The position numbers and the translations under genes were made by a program. 60,353 bases of DNA from Spirabiliibacterium mucosae (lineage in GTDB: Bacteria; Pseudomonadota; Gammaproteobacteria; Enterobacterales; Pasteurellaceae). This document shows, one piece after another, positions 19,027 to 29,257 of the stretch (its first letter is position 1; every line of letters starts with the position of its first letter). Under the pieces are notes generated by a model. It was not told the DNA's origin, did not search any database, and was given only the letters and a program-made list of their open reading frames with translations. The stretch is from NCBI RefSeq assembly GCF_014884965.1, contig NZ_JABTBO010000012.1, positions 1 to 60,353 of the forward strand, given 5' to 3'.

Positions 19027-19845
19027 ATGAACGGAAAAACCCATTTAGGCCACACCGCGCGCAAGCGCTTTGGGCAAAACTTTTTACACGACAGCCATGT
19101 GATTGGCAACATTGTGGCCGCCATTGCGCCCAAGTCTGGCCAAGCGTTGGTGGAAATTGGCCCCGGCCTTGGCGCGCTGACAGAGCCGGTGTGCGAGCAA
19201 ACCGACAAACTCACCGTGATTGAGCTCGACCGCGATTTGGCGCACCGCTTGCGCCATCACCCATTTTTGAACCAAAAGCTCAACGTGATTGAGCAAGATG
19301 CCATGCAGGTGGATTTCACCGCACTTTGCCAACAACTTGGCGCGCCGCTGCGGGTATTTGGTAATCTGCCTTATAATATTTCTACTCCGTTAATGTTCCA
19401 TCTGTTCAGCTTCACGGATGCGATTGCGGATATGCACTTTATGCTGCAAAAAGAGGTGGTCAAACGCCTGGCTGCGGCACCTAACAGCAAGGCCTACGGC
19501 CGGCTGAGCGTGATGGCGCAGTATTACTGCCAAGTCATCCCTGTGCTTGAGGTGCCGCCGAGTGCCTTCAAACCCGCGCCCAAAGTGGACTCCGCCGTGG
19601 TGCGGCTGATCCCGCACCGCACTTTGCCGGTGGTGGCAAAAGACACTGCGTGGCTCAACCGCGTGTGCGCTGCTGCGTTTGGCCAACGGCGCAAAACCTT
19701 GCGCAATGCGCTTGGCCAATTGCTCAGCGCCGAGCAGCTCGCCGGCCTTGGGATTGACGACAACGCACGGGCGGAAAACGTAAGCGTGGCCGATTTTGTC
19801 CGCTTGGCCAACTTTTTGGCGGATAATCCACCGCAGGAGGGCTGA
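19027..19845 (+). CDS. rsmA: 16S rRNA dimethyladenosine transferase RsmA (KsgA)
   Basis: Dimethylates A1518 and A1519 of 16S rRNA late in 30S assembly. The product has 272 residues (E. coli 273). GQNFLHD is at about 16-22, SAM motif I ([12 protein letters not shown]) follows, and catalytic NLPYNIS is at about 114-120. The stop overlaps the apaH start (TGATG). Confidence 0.96.
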   Translation: MNGKTHLGHTARKRFGQNFLHDSHVIGNIVAAIAPKSGQALVEIGPGLGALTEPVCEQTDKLTVIELDRDLAHRLRHHPFLNQKLNVIEQDAMQVDFTALCQQLGAPLRVFGNLPYNISTPLMFHLFSFTDAIADMHFMLQKEVVKRLAAAPNSKAYGRLSVMAQYYCQVIPVLEVPPSAFKPAPKVDSAVVRLIPHRTLPVVAKDTAWLNRVCAAAFGQRRKTLRNALGQLLSAEQLAGLGIDDNARAENVSVADFVRLANFLADNPPQEG

Positions 19846-20669
19846 TGGCAACCTATCTCGTCGGTGATTTGCAAGGCTGCTATGACGAACTCGCGCGCCT
19901 TTTAGACAAAGTGCGGTTTGACCCCGCCTGCGATACCTTATGGCTGGTGGGTGACCTTGTTGCCCGAGGTGATAAATCCCTTGAGTGCTTGCGCTTTGTC
20001 AAAAGCTTAGGCGAGGCGGGCAAAACGGTGCTGGGCAATCACGACGTGCATTTGCTGTCAACAGCACTTGGGATTAAAATAATCAAACCGAAAGACAAAG
20101 TCGAGGCCATTTTCAACGCCCCCGATTTTGCCGAGCTGATGGACTGGCTGCGTGCCCAGCCGCTGCTGCGCGAGCACGACGAATTTGGCTTTTTGCTCTG
20201 CCACGCGGGCATCAGCCCGGATTGGGATTTGCCGACTGCGCGCGCGTGCGCCCGTGAAGTGGAGGCGGAGCTACAAAGTGATGATTACCGCACGTTGCTT
20301 GAAAATATGTACGCCGACACGCCTGATCGCTGGCATGAAGATCTGCAAGGCCTTGAACGCTGGCGCTACATTCTCAACGCCTACACTCGCATGCGCTTTT
20401 GTTATCGCGACCATCGCTTAGATATGGCGTGTAAATTGCCGCTCGACCAAGCCCCCGATGAACTGGTGGCGTGGTTTGCGCTCGACAACCCGCTCTATCA
20501 AACCCGCCCGATTGTGTTTGGCCACTGGGCAAGCTTGGTGGGCTTTACGACACCACAGGGTATTTATGCGTTGGATACCGGCTGCGTGTGGGGCAATTAC
20601 ATGACGTTATTGCGCTGGGAAGACAAAGTCTATTTCAAGCAAAATGCGCTGAAAAATTATTGCGCATAA
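19845..20669 (+). CDS. apaH: Diadenosine tetraphosphatase ApaH
   Basis: Symmetrical Ap4A hydrolase of the metallophosphatase family. The product has 274 residues. Metal motifs are GDLQGCYDE (7-15; GDVHG in most relatives), GDLVARG and GNHDVH. The canonical second-position histidine of GDxHG is Q here, a noticeable variation at a metal ligand. It is translationally coupled to rsmA. Confidence 0.94.
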   Translation: MATYLVGDLQGCYDELARLLDKVRFDPACDTLWLVGDLVARGDKSLECLRFVKSLGEAGKTVLGNHDVHLLSTALGIKIIKPKDKVEAIFNAPDFAELMDWLRAQPLLREHDEFGFLLCHAGISPDWDLPTARACAREVEAELQSDDYRTLLENMYADTPDRWHEDLQGLERWRYILNAYTRMRFCYRDHRLDMACKLPLDQAPDELVAWFALDNPLYQTRPIVFGHWASLVGFTTPQGIYALDTGCVWGNYMTLLRWEDKVYFKQNALKNYCA

Positions 20670-20782
20670 GGCCAACAATGGCGTGATAAAGACTAGGTTT
20701 TAACCCCAAATTACGCTATTCTATTACCATCTTATTTTTCTCTTTTAGCCGCCAAAGTGCGGTTTTTTGCAAGGTGATTATT
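20670..20782 (+). promoter_or_regulatory. leuS leader
   Basis: A 113-base gap ahead of leuS. It ends with a short stem CCGC (20749-20752) / GCGG (20759-20762) and six Ts, then AAGGTGA and the leuS ATG. The stem partly coincides with an uptake signal. It may be the apaH terminator; I see no leader peptide or T-box. Confidence 0.4.
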
Positions 20783-23365
20783 ATGCAACAACATTACAGT
20801 CCTGAGCAGGTTGAAGCCCAAGTGCAGGATTATTGGCAACAAAATAATGTCTTTAAAGCCAAAGTCGACCATTCCAAAGAAAAATATTACTGCTTGTCGA
20901 TGTTCCCGTACCCATCCGGCCGGCTGCACATGGGGCATGTGCGCAACTACACCATCGGTGATGTGATTGCCCGCTTCCAACGCATGAATGGCAAAAACGT
21001 GCTGCAACCGATTGGCTGGGATGCCTTTGGTATGCCGGCGGAAAACGCGGCGATCAAAAACAAAACCGCACCCGCGCCTTGGACGTATGAAAACATCGCC
21101 TACATGAAACAGCAGCTGAAAATGCTCGGCCTAAGCTACGACTGGGATCGCGAAATCACCACCTGCCGGCCAGATTATTACAAATGGGAGCAGTGGTTTT
21201 TCACCGAGTTGTATAAAAAAGGTCTCGTCTATAAAAAAACCTCGGTGGTCAACTGGTGCCCGAACGATGAAACCGTGCTCGCCAACGAGCAAGTGGACGA
21301 AGGCCGCTGCTGGCGCTGCGACACCCCTGTGGTGCAAAAAGAGATCCCGCAATGGTTTATCAAAATCACCGATTATGCCGAGCAACTGCTCAGTGGCCTT
21401 GATCAGCTGCCAAATTGGCCGGATCAAGTCAAAAGCATGCAACGCAACTGGATTGGCCGCTCTGAAGGGCTTGAAATCGCCTTTGCGGTGGAAAACAGCA
21501 ACGAGGTGGTTGAAGTCTACACCACCCGCGCCGATACACTTTTTGGCGTGTCGTACCTCGCCATTGCTGCCGCCCACCCGTTAGCGCAAAAAGCGGCGGA
21601 AAATAACCCGCAATTGGCCGCCTTTATTGAAGAGAGCAAAAACATCAAAGTGGCTGAAGCCGATCTCGCCACCATGGAGAAAAAGGGTATGGCCACGGGC
21701 ATCAACGTGATTCACCCACTCACAGGCGAAAAAGTGCCGGTGTGGGTGGCAAACTTTGTGTTGATGCACTACGGCACAGGCGCGGTGATGTCGGTGCCGG
21801 CGCATGATCAACGCGATTTTGAATTTGCCCAAAAATACGATTTGCCGATCAAAGCCGTGATCCGCCCAGCCGATGCCGCGCAGCCGGATTTAAGCCAAGG
21901 GGCGTTCACCGAGCACGGCGTGCTTATCAACTCCGGCGAGTTTGATGGGCTTGATTTTGAGCAAGCGATTGATGCCATTGCGCAAAAATTGGAAAAGTGC
22001 GGTCGCGGCAAGCGCCAAACCAACTTCCGCCTGCGCGATTGGGGCGTTTCTCGCCAGCGCTATTGGGGCACGCCAATTCCGATGTTGACGCTAGAAAACG
22101 GCGAGGTTGTGGGTGTGCCATTGAAAGATTTGCCAGTGGAGTTGCCTGAAGATGTGGTGATGGACGGCGTGCAAAGCCCGATCAAAGCCGACCCAACCTG
22201 GGCGCAAACCACCTTCAACGGCCAAAGCGCGCTGCGCGAAACCGATACCTTTGACACCTTTATGGAATCGTCTTGGTATTATGCGCGCTACACCTGCCCG
22301 CACTATGACCAAGGTATGCTCAACCCAGAAGAGGCTAACTACTGGCTGCCGGTTGACCAATACATCGGCGGGATCGAGCACGCCACCATGCACTTGCTCT
22401 ATTTCCGCTTCTTCCACAAATTGCTGCGCGATGCGGGCATGCTCAACTGCGATGAGCCGGTGGATAAACTGCTGTGCCAAGGCATGGTGCTGGCTGATGC
22501 CTACTATTACATCTCTGACAAAGGCGAAAAAATTTGGGTGTCGCCAACCAAAGCGATTGTTGAGCGCGACGACAAAGGCCGTATTGTGAAAGCCAGCGAC
22601 GACGAAGGCCACGAGCTGGTGCACGCGGGCATGACCAAGATGTCGAAGTCGAAAAACAACGGCATTGACCCGCAAGAGATGGTGGAAAAATACGGCGCCG
22701 ATACCGTGCGGCTGTTTATGATGTTCGCCTCGCCGGCGGAGATGACACTCGAGTGGCAAGAGGCCAGTGTTGAGGGCGCGCACCGCTTTTTACGCCGCTT
22801 GTGGAACCTCACCTACGACTACGCGCAAAGCCCAGCTCAAGGCGCGCTCGATGTTAGCCAACTGAACAAAGCGCAAAAAGAGCTGCGCCGTGATTTGCAC
22901 AAAACCATCGCGAAAGTCAGCGACGACATTGGCCGCCGCCAAACCTTCAACACCGCGATTGCCGCTATCATGGAGCTGATGAACAAACTCACCCGCGCGC
23001 CATTAGAAAGCGAGCAAGACAAAGCGCTGATGGCCGAAGCGTTAAGCGCGGTGATCCGCATGCTTTACCCAATCACACCGCACATCTGCTTCACCTTGTG
23101 GCAGGCGCTTGGCCATGACGAGGCAATTGACTTTGCACCGTGGGTGCAAGCCGATGAAAAAGCGATGGTGGATGATGAAAAATTGATCGTGGTGCAAGTC
23201 AATGGCAAAGTGCGGTCGAAAATTACCGTCAGCGCCTCAGCCAGCGAAGAGGAAATCAAAGCCATCGCGCTTGAGGATGAAAACGTCAGCCGCCACCTCG
23301 ATGGGCTGAGCATCGTGAAAGTGATTTATGTGCCAGGCAAATTATTGAGTTTTGTGGCGAAATAA
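20783..23365 (+). CDS. leuS: Leucyl-tRNA synthetase
   Basis: Class Ia synthetase that charges tRNA-Leu. I use ATG 20783 ([11 protein letters not shown]), with AAGGTGA upstream, rather than an ATG three codons earlier; this gives 860 residues, equal to E. coli. HIGH is HMGH at 49-52 and KMSKS is at 619-623. The CP1 editing domain (about 225-420) contains the conserved [12 protein letters not shown]. It is followed by lptE and holA, the conserved enteric order. Confidence 0.98.
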   Translation: MQQHYSPEQVEAQVQDYWQQNNVFKAKVDHSKEKYYCLSMFPYPSGRLHMGHVRNYTIGDVIARFQRMNGKNVLQPIGWDAFGMPAENAAIKNKTAPAPWTYENIAYMKQQLKMLGLSYDWDREITTCRPDYYKWEQWFFTELYKKGLVYKKTSVVNWCPNDETVLANEQVDEGRCWRCDTPVVQKEIPQWFIKITDYAEQLLSGLDQLPNWPDQVKSMQRNWIGRSEGLEIAFAVENSNEVVEVYTTRADTLFGVSYLAIAAAHPLAQKAAENNPQLAAFIEESKNIKVAEADLATMEKKGMATGINVIHPLTGEKVPVWVANFVLMHYGTGAVMSVPAHDQRDFEFAQKYDLPIKAVIRPADAAQPDLSQGAFTEHGVLINSGEFDGLDFEQAIDAIAQKLEKCGRGKRQTNFRLRDWGVSRQRYWGTPIPMLTLENGEVVGVPLKDLPVELPEDVVMDGVQSPIKADPTWAQTTFNGQSALRETDTFDTFMESSWYYARYTCPHYDQGMLNPEEANYWLPVDQYIGGIEHATMHLLYFRFFHKLLRDAGMLNCDEPVDKLLCQGMVLADAYYYISDKGEKIWVSPTKAIVERDDKGRIVKASDDEGHELVHAGMTKMSKSKNNGIDPQEMVEKYGADTVRLFMMFASPAEMTLEWQEASVEGAHRFLRRLWNLTYDYAQSPAQGALDVSQLNKAQKELRRDLHKTIAKVSDDIGRRQTFNTAIAAIMELMNKLTRAPLESEQDKALMAEALSAVIRMLYPITPHICFTLWQALGHDEAIDFAPWVQADEKAMVDDEKLIVVQVNGKVRSKITVSASASEEEIKAIALEDENVSRHLDGLSIVKVIYVPGKLLSFVAK

Positions 23366-23374
23366 GGGGCAATT

Positions 23375-23869
23375 ATGTGGAATAAATTCAAAGCGTTGTG
23401 TGCTGTCATCGTGCTTGCGGGGCTGGCAGGCTGCGGTTTGCACTTTGCCAACCAAAGTGCGCTCGGCGGGCAATTTAGCACCATGAAATTGGTCAGCAGT
23501 GAGCCTTATGACTTTTTAAGCCGCCAAGTGCGCGAGCAGCTCAAGCTCCATCAAGTGGCGCTGGTTGAGCGTGACGACGTGCCACAGTTGCGGCTGAAAG
23601 GCTCAAGCGTGAGCTCAAGTGTGGTGTCTGTTTTCAAACAAGGGCGTGAGGCGGAAAACTTGCTGACCTTGAACGTGCGCGCCACGGTCAACGTGCCAGG
23701 CAAAGGCGAATTCCCGATTAATGTTAGCAACAGCCGCACGTTTTTTAACGACTCTCGCGCAGCGCTGGCCAAATCAGTTGAGCAAGATGTGATTTACGAC
23801 GATATGCGTCGCCAAGCGGCCAAGCAGTTGCTGATTAAATTAATGACTTTGCAACAACAGCTTAACTAA
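23375..23869 (+). CDS. lptE: LPS-assembly lipoprotein LptE
   Basis: Outer-membrane lipoprotein that plugs LptD and completes LPS export. The product has 164 residues with a lipoprotein signal and lipobox LAGC, acylated cysteine C20, and then the typical GLHF sequence. It sits 9 bases after leuS and 3 bases before holA, within an operon. Confidence 0.9.
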   Translation: MWNKFKALCAVIVLAGLAGCGLHFANQSALGGQFSTMKLVSSEPYDFLSRQVREQLKLHQVALVERDDVPQLRLKGSSVSSSVVSVFKQGREAENLLTLNVRATVNVPGKGEFPINVSNSRTFFNDSRAALAKSVEQDVIYDDMRRQAAKQLLIKLMTLQQQLN

Positions 23870-23872
23870 GTT

Positions 23873-24904
23873 GTGAAACGCATTTTCGCCGCCCAGCTCC
23901 ACGCCCCCAACGAGGGCCTTGCGCCCGCCTATTTGCTGGCGGGCAGCGACCCACTGCTGCTTGACGAATCGCGCGCGCTGATCACCACACGCGCTCGCGA
24001 GCAGGGCTTTGATGAAACTTTGCGCGTGGAGGTGAACGGCAGCACCAACTGGGATGCACTTTCGGAAAGCACCCAATCCCAAGGGCTTTTTTCGGCCCGC
24101 TCGCTGTGGCTAGTCAATTTGCCAGAGAACATGACACAGGCGATCAGCAAAGCCTTTCAAGCCATTTTGCCGCAACTGCACAGCGATATTTTGCCAGTAT
24201 TTTGCGCGCCAAAATTGACTTTTCAAACCGAAAAGCAGGCGTGGTTTAAAGCGCTCAGCGCGCAGTTTGCCCAGCTGGTGGTGGTCAATTGCCAAACGCC
24301 GAATGCCGAGCAGCTGCCGCAGTGGCTCAAAGTGCGGTTAAAGCAGATGAATTTGCAACTCGATGTCGAAGCGCAGCAGCTGCTATGCCACAATTATGAA
24401 AATAATTTGCTCGCCCTTGCCCAAGCCTTGAAACTGTTGGCGCTGCGCTTTGGCGACGAAAAACTCAATTTCTACAAAGTGCAAAGCTGCATTGAGCAAT
24501 CCTCCCAATTCACGCCTTATCAATGGCTGGACGCGCTGCTTGAAGGCAAAGCCAAGCGCGCCATGCGGATTTTAAAAAGCCTAGAAAATGAAGAAGCTGA
24601 GCCGCTGATTTTGCTGCGCAGCGCCCAAAAAGAGCTGACCACCTTGCTCAGCTTGGCTGAAGGCACCGCGGTGGCCGACAGCCGTGCACTGCTGCCAAGC
24701 CAAAATTTAAAAGTGCGGTTTGACGCACTGCGCATTTGGCAAAGCCGGCGTGGGCTGTACCAAGCAGCGATGCAGCGCTTAACGTATCGCCGCGTGTATC
24801 AGGCCATTGCACTGCTCGCCGAGCTTGAACGCGCCCTCAAACAAGGCTTGGCGATTGCCCCGTGGGAGCAATTTGCCCGCTTGAGCGCACTTTTGGCCAA
24901 ATAA
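23873..24904 (+). CDS. holA: DNA polymerase III delta subunit HolA
   Basis: Clamp-loader subunit that opens the beta ring. The 343 residues match E. coli delta (343). It starts with GTG, three bases after the lptE stop. The N-terminal AYLLAGSDPLLLDES block (about 19-33) and the C-terminal helical collar are typical. The next conserved gene in E. coli, nadD, is not present; ybaN follows. Confidence 0.93.
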   Translation: MKRIFAAQLHAPNEGLAPAYLLAGSDPLLLDESRALITTRAREQGFDETLRVEVNGSTNWDALSESTQSQGLFSARSLWLVNLPENMTQAISKAFQAILPQLHSDILPVFCAPKLTFQTEKQAWFKALSAQFAQLVVVNCQTPNAEQLPQWLKVRLKQMNLQLDVEAQQLLCHNYENNLLALAQALKLLALRFGDEKLNFYKVQSCIEQSSQFTPYQWLDALLEGKAKRAMRILKSLENEEAEPLILLRSAQKELTTLLSLAEGTAVADSRALLPSQNLKVRFDALRIWQSRRGLYQAAMQRLTYRRVYQAIALLAELERALKQGLAIAPWEQFARLSALLAK

Positions 24905-24967
24905 CCGCACTTTACATTTCACCCCAAATGATTATAATTAATCCCTCAATCAACAGGCGAGAAGGTT

Positions 24968-25346
24968 ATGCAAGCAGTTAAATGGCTCTATATTTTGCTC
25001 GGGTTTTTGTTTATCGGCCTAGGCCTGCTCGGCGCGGTGCTGCCCGTGCTGCCAACCACGCCGTTTTTGCTGCTCGCGCTCTATTTTTTTCGCCAAAAGC
25101 TCTGAGCGGCTGCACAGCTGGTTTTTGCAAACGGCGATTTATGACAAATACTTGCGCGAGTTTAACGAAACGCGCTCGATGACGTTGCGCGGGAAAATCA
25201 GCATTCTTGCTCTCTCTGGCGCGATGATGGCGGTGAGCTTTTGTTTCATGCCCACCATTTATGGTCGCATCGCCTTGATTTTGCTGATGATTGTGCAGTA
25301 TTGGTTCTTCTTTTTTTGGATCAAAACCCGCAAGGATGACAGTTAG
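24968..25346 (+). pseudogene. ybaN: YbaN-like inner-membrane protein (DUF454), frameshifted
   Basis: Small membrane protein of the DUF454 family. ATG 24968, preceded by GCGAGAAGG, gives [13 protein letters not shown] and [17 protein letters not shown], the conserved family core, but then stops at 25107. Deleting one T from the seven-T run 25084-25090 restores [21 protein letters not shown] and the remaining two membrane segments to the stop at 25346, about 125 residues in all, the usual size. So the gene carries a +1 frameshift in a T7 tract. Function unknown. Confidence 0.85.
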
Positions 25347-25478
25347 TCACTGTTTGTAACTATAAAGAGGTAAATTATCCACATTGGATTAAATCGCTGA
25401 AAACTTAAGACTCACGCGCAAGCTCGCAACCCCAATTTGTGTATAAATAGCCGTAAAACAATAACATTTGGATGGATT

Positions 25479-27221
25479 ATGACCTTCTCTCGACTGACCG
25501 CACTTTTCACGTTTTGGCTCACGCTGCTGGCCAGCCTCACCGCGCAGGCGGGCTTTTTTGACCGCAAAAATGACTTCTTGCCCGCCGAGCAGGCCTTTGC
25601 CTTTTCAGCGCAAGTGAACGCGCAGCAAGCGCAACTGCACTGGCAAATTGCGCCTGAGTATTATTTATACGAAAAATCCATCCGCGTGACGGCAGGTGGT
25701 GCGCCGATTGGCGAGCTTGCCCTGCCGAAAAGTGAGCCCCATCACGATGACTTTTTTGGTGAGGTGGGGATTTATCGCGATGAGCTCAACATTAATGTGC
25801 CCCTGAGCCAAGCCGCCGGCCAACGTGAGCTGACGGTCGAATACCAAGGTTGCACCGCCAATTTTTGCTACCCGCCGCAAACTCAAGTGGTGATGCTCAC
25901 GCAAGCCAGTGGCGAGCAAAGTGCGGTTGCCAGCACGCCAAACCAAATGCAGGGCAGTGATGCGGCGCACGCTAGCACGGAAATGCAAAGTACGGTTGAC
26001 GCACCCGCGGCCGGTGAGTTGAACGTATGGTGGTTTTTTGTGCTTGGGCTTGGCTTGGCGTTCACCCCGTGCGTGCTGCCGATGTTGCCACTGCTTTCCT
26101 CCATTGTGATTGGCCAGCAGCAGCGCCCCAACACCACTCGCGCTTTGCTGTTGAGTATCAGCTATGTGCAAGGCATGGCCCTGACCTACACCGCACTTGG
26201 GCTGCTGGTGGTGTCGATCGGTTTGCCGTTTCAACAAGCGCTGCAAAGCCCTTATGTGCTAATTGGCTTTGCCGTGCTGTTTGTGATTTTAGCGCTCGCC
26301 ATGTTTGGGCTGTTTGAGCTGCAGCTGCCCAATAGCTGGCAAAACAAACTGATGCAACTGAGCCAAAAACAACAAGGTGGCGCCTATGGCAGCGTGTTTG
26401 TGATGGGCATGATCGCAGGCCTTGTCGCCTCGCCGTGCATCAGCGCACCGCTGTCGGGCGCATTGCTGTATGTGGCGCAAAGTGGTGATTTTGTCCTCGG
26501 CGGTTTGGCGCTTTATCTGCTCGCGCTCGGCATGGGCGTGCCGCTGGTGCTGGTGACACTGTTCGGCAACGCCATTTTGCCAAAAGGCGGCGCGTGGCAA
26601 ACCAAGGTGAAAACCGCCTTCGGCTTTGTGATGCTTGCCGTGCCCGTGTTTTTGCTCTCTCGCCTGGTGGATGAGCGCTGGGCGTGGTGCTTGTGGTCGG
26701 CGCTGGCGGTGAGTTTTTTGATGTGGTTGATTTTATCCCTGCCAACACGGCGCGTGTGGTTGTGGTTGAAGTTGCCGCTGTTTGCCTTGATGATTATGGC
26801 AGGCTACCCGCTGGCCCAGTTGGCTTGGCAGGGGCAAAGTGCGGTGCAAACTAAAGCACAACCGCACTTTACCATGATCGAAAGCGCAGACGATCTTACC
26901 CGCGTGCTCAAGGCCAACCCCGGCAAAGTGGCGATGCTGGATTTGTATGCTGATTGGTGCGTGGCGTGCAAAGAGTTTGATAAATACACCTTCCCTGACG
27001 CCGCGGTGCGTGCGCAATTTGACAATATGGTGCTGCTGCGCGCCGATTTGACCACCTCCAGCGCGGCCAATCGCACGCTGATGGAGAGATTCCAGGTGCT
27101 GGGGCTGCCAACCATTTTATTTTTCAGCCCACAAGGGCAAGAGCTGAGCGAGGCACGCGTCAGTGGCTTTATGCCGCCTGCGGCCTTTGCTGAGCATTTA
27201 TCCCAACTTCACACGCAATAG
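25479..27221 (+). CDS. dsbD: Thiol:disulfide interchange protein DsbD
   Basis: Carries electrons from cytoplasmic thioredoxin across the inner membrane to periplasmic thiol proteins. I start at ATG 25479 (MTFSRLTALF), giving 580 residues. There is a signal peptide to about residue 24; an N-terminal domain with C125-TANF-C130; a membrane domain with FTPCVLP and ASPCISAPLSG; and a C-terminal thioredoxin-like domain with C494-VA-C497. An inverted pair of uptake signals (26836-26845, 26861-26870) lies in the linker before the C-terminal domain. The following gene encodes a periplasmic Msr fusion, a plausible client. Confidence 0.95.
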   Translation: MTFSRLTALFTFWLTLLASLTAQAGFFDRKNDFLPAEQAFAFSAQVNAQQAQLHWQIAPEYYLYEKSIRVTAGGAPIGELALPKSEPHHDDFFGEVGIYRDELNINVPLSQAAGQRELTVEYQGCTANFCYPPQTQVVMLTQASGEQSAVASTPNQMQGSDAAHASTEMQSTVDAPAAGELNVWWFFVLGLGLAFTPCVLPMLPLLSSIVIGQQQRPNTTRALLLSISYVQGMALTYTALGLLVVSIGLPFQQALQSPYVLIGFAVLFVILALAMFGLFELQLPNSWQNKLMQLSQKQQGGAYGSVFVMGMIAGLVASPCISAPLSGALLYVAQSGDFVLGGLALYLLALGMGVPLVLVTLFGNAILPKGGAWQTKVKTAFGFVMLAVPVFLLSRLVDERWAWCLWSALAVSFLMWLILSLPTRRVWLWLKLPLFALMIMAGYPLAQLAWQGQSAVQTKAQPHFTMIESADDLTRVLKANPGKVAMLDLYADWCVACKEFDKYTFPDAAVRAQFDNMVLLRADLTTSSAANRTLMERFQVLGLPTILFFSPQGQELSEARVSGFMPPAAFAEHLSQLHTQ

Positions 27222-27230
27222 AGGTGCGAG

Positions 27231-28709
27231 ATGAAACGATGGAGCCTGCTTTTTCTTTTCTGGAGCGTGTTAATCGCCCCGTTGCAAGCCAGCCAAGCGG
27301 ATGTGACGTTCACGGATATCCACGGCCAAGCGGCCACGTTGCTCGCCAGTGACAAACCAACTCTGGTGAAATTTTGGGCAAGTTGGTGCCCGCAGTGCTT
27401 GTCAGAGCTGGAAGAAACCGAGCAAATGCGTCATGATAACACTTTAAACGGCGTTCACATCACCACGGTGGCCACCCCTGGCGTATGGGGCGAAAAGCCC
27501 AAAGGCGAGTTTGAGGCGTGGTACAAAGGCTTGGATTTTGCCGCACCGCCTGTGCTGCTCGCTCAAGGCGCGCAGGTGGAAAGCTGGCTGAAATCCCTTG
27601 GGCTGAAAGGCTACCCAAGCTGGGGCGTGTTTGATGCCAAAGGGCAGCTGGTGCGCGTTATCACAGGCCACCTGGGTGCGGCGCAAGTGGCGCAACTGCA
27701 AGCGGATTTGCACGCAGACGTGCATCAGGTGCAACAGGCAAAAAAAGGAGAAAGTGCAATGGAGAAGAAAACCATTTATCTCGCCGGCGGCTGCTTTTGG
27801 GGGCTTGAGGCCTATTTTGAGCGCATTGACGGCGTGCTTGATGCCGTATCAGGCTATGCCAACGGCAACAGCGAAAACCCAAGCTATCAAGACGTGATCG
27901 CAGGCTCAGGCCACGCGGAAACCGTGAAGGTGGATTACGACCCGAGCAAAATCAGCCTGCATGATATTTTGCGCCGCTATTTCCGCGTGATTGACCCAAC
28001 CAGCGTCAACAAACAAGGCAATGACCGCGGCGTGCAATACCGCACGGGCATTTATTACACCGATGAAGCAGATCGCGCACAAATTGAGCAAGACATCGCC
28101 GGTGAGCAGCAAAAACACAGCCAAAAAATCGTGGTGGAAGTGCAACCTCTGCGCCAATTTTTTGCCGCCGAGGAGTATCACCAAGATTATTTGCGCAAAA
28201 ACCCTAACGGCTATTGCCACATTGACATCAGCCTTGCCGACAAGCCACTGGAGGCGGAAAAAGGGCAAAGTGCGGTTAAAAAGGACTACCGTGAGCAAAA
28301 ATTGGGCCTAACCGATCGCCAGTTTTACATCACGCAACAAAACGGCACCGAGCGCGCCTTCAGCCATGAGTATGATCATCTCTTTGCGCCAGGCATTTAT
28401 GTCGATATCGTCAGTGGCGAGCCGCTTTTTTCAAGCCGTGATAAATACGACAGCGGTTGCGGCTGGCCGAGCTTCACCCGCCCGATTGCGCAAAGTGCGG
28501 TGGTGGAAAAGGTCGACAAAAGCTTCAACATGACCCGCACCGAGGTGCGCAGCCATGATGCCGACTCCCACCTCGGCCACGTCTTCCCCGACGGCCCGCA
28601 AGACAAAGGCGGTCTGCGCTATTGCATCAACGGCACGGCGCTGAAATTTATCCCGCTTGAGGAGATGGACGCCCAAGGCTACGGCCAATGGAAAAGTGCG
28701 GTGGAATAA
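27231..28709 (+). CDS. msrAB: Secreted thioredoxin-MsrA-MsrB fusion (PilB type)
   Basis: Three-domain methionine sulfoxide reductase. A signal peptide (1 to about 20) is followed by a thioredoxin/TlpA-like domain with W52-CPQC (cysteines 53 and 56), MsrA with GCFWG (catalytic C188) from about 178 to 335, and MsrB with SGCGWPSF and RYCIN (C465) from about 350 to 490. The arrangement and 492-residue length resemble Neisseria PilB/MsrAB. MsrA reduces S- and MsrB R-methionine sulfoxide. Ten bases after dsbD, it is very probably co-transcribed; DsbD would re-reduce the thioredoxin domain. An ATG inside (27759, after AAAGGAGAAAGTGCA) could yield a cytoplasmic MsrAB without the first domain. Confidence 0.94.
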   Translation: MKRWSLLFLFWSVLIAPLQASQADVTFTDIHGQAATLLASDKPTLVKFWASWCPQCLSELEETEQMRHDNTLNGVHITTVATPGVWGEKPKGEFEAWYKGLDFAAPPVLLAQGAQVESWLKSLGLKGYPSWGVFDAKGQLVRVITGHLGAAQVAQLQADLHADVHQVQQAKKGESAMEKKTIYLAGGCFWGLEAYFERIDGVLDAVSGYANGNSENPSYQDVIAGSGHAETVKVDYDPSKISLHDILRRYFRVIDPTSVNKQGNDRGVQYRTGIYYTDEADRAQIEQDIAGEQQKHSQKIVVEVQPLRQFFAAEEYHQDYLRKNPNGYCHIDISLADKPLEAEKGQSAVKKDYREQKLGLTDRQFYITQQNGTERAFSHEYDHLFAPGIYVDIVSGEPLFSSRDKYDSGCGWPSFTRPIAQSAVVEKVDKSFNMTRTEVRSHDADSHLGHVFPDGPQDKGGLRYCINGTALKFIPLEEMDAQGYGQWKSAVE

Positions 28710-28716
28710 GCAAAAC

Positions 28717-28742
28717 AAAAGGTGGCAAAAGCCACCTTTTTT
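28717..28742. terminator. Terminator after msrAB
   Basis: AAAAGGTGGC, loop AAAA, GCCACCTTTT, then TT: ten-pair stem between convergent genes. Confidence 0.88.
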
Positions 28743-28750
28743 GTGTGAAA

Positions 28751-29155
28751 TTAGGCTTTCAAGCCCTCAACAAAGGCATCATCGAGTTTGCCGCGCGACC
28801 ACATGGAGCCCAGCTCAGGCTCTGGGAAGTGGGAGTGGTTGTAGCCAATCAGTTTGGCAAAATCAAACGCTGCTTGCACTTGGCCATTGAGCAATAACAC
28901 GGCGAGATTGCCGTCTTGCGACCAGCAGATTTGCAGCTGATTATCGGCTTGCAAAGTGTCGCTGAAGCTCTCGACGTTATACAAATGCAGCGCGTCCACC
29001 ACGCTTTGCGCTTGGCGGGTGTCGAGGGCATAAAAATAACCGCTTTCGCCGTCGTCTTCAAACATCACGGCAAAGTGATCGTGCACGTTGGAGTGGGTGC
29101 CATTTTGCTTAGGGCTGCCGATGGTGTGTGTGTCTTCTAACGTGAGATAAAGCAT
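28751..29155 (-). CDS. Conserved hypothetical protein, DUF2251-like
   Basis: A 134-residue acidic, soluble protein without signal or membrane segments. The central FEDDGESGYFYALD (about 32-45) resembles the DUF2251 family, whose function is unknown; that assignment is from memory and only moderately sure. AAAGGATGCATT precedes the ATG. It is monocistronic, convergent with msrAB. Confidence 0.7.
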   Translation of the reverse strand: MLYLTLEDTHTIGSPKQNGTHSNVHDHFAVMFEDDGESGYFYALDTRQAQSVVDALHLYNVESFSDTLQADNQLQICWSQDGNLAVLLLNGQVQAAFDFAKLIGYNHSHFPEPELGSMWSRGKLDDAFVEGLKA

Positions 29156-29218
29156 AATGCATCCTTTTGCTGACTATTTTGCCAAATAATAGAGCAAATC
29201 CGCACAAATGCAAGCGCA

Positions 29219-29244
29219 AACCGCACTTTAGGCAAAGTGCGGTT
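29219..29244 (-). terminator. Uptake-signal inverted pair terminating hmp
   Basis: ACCGCACTTT (29220-29229) and AAAGTGCGGT (29234-29243) form a ten-pair stem with loop AGGC just past the hmp stop on the minus strand. The flanking T run is short, so termination is likely but not certain. Confidence 0.6.
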
Positions 29245-29257
29245 GTGCAAAGCGCCG

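Noticed and set aside
20670-20782. T-box or leader-peptide attenuation of leuS
   Set aside because: No leucine-rich ORF or specifier structure; only a short stem that coincides with an uptake signal.
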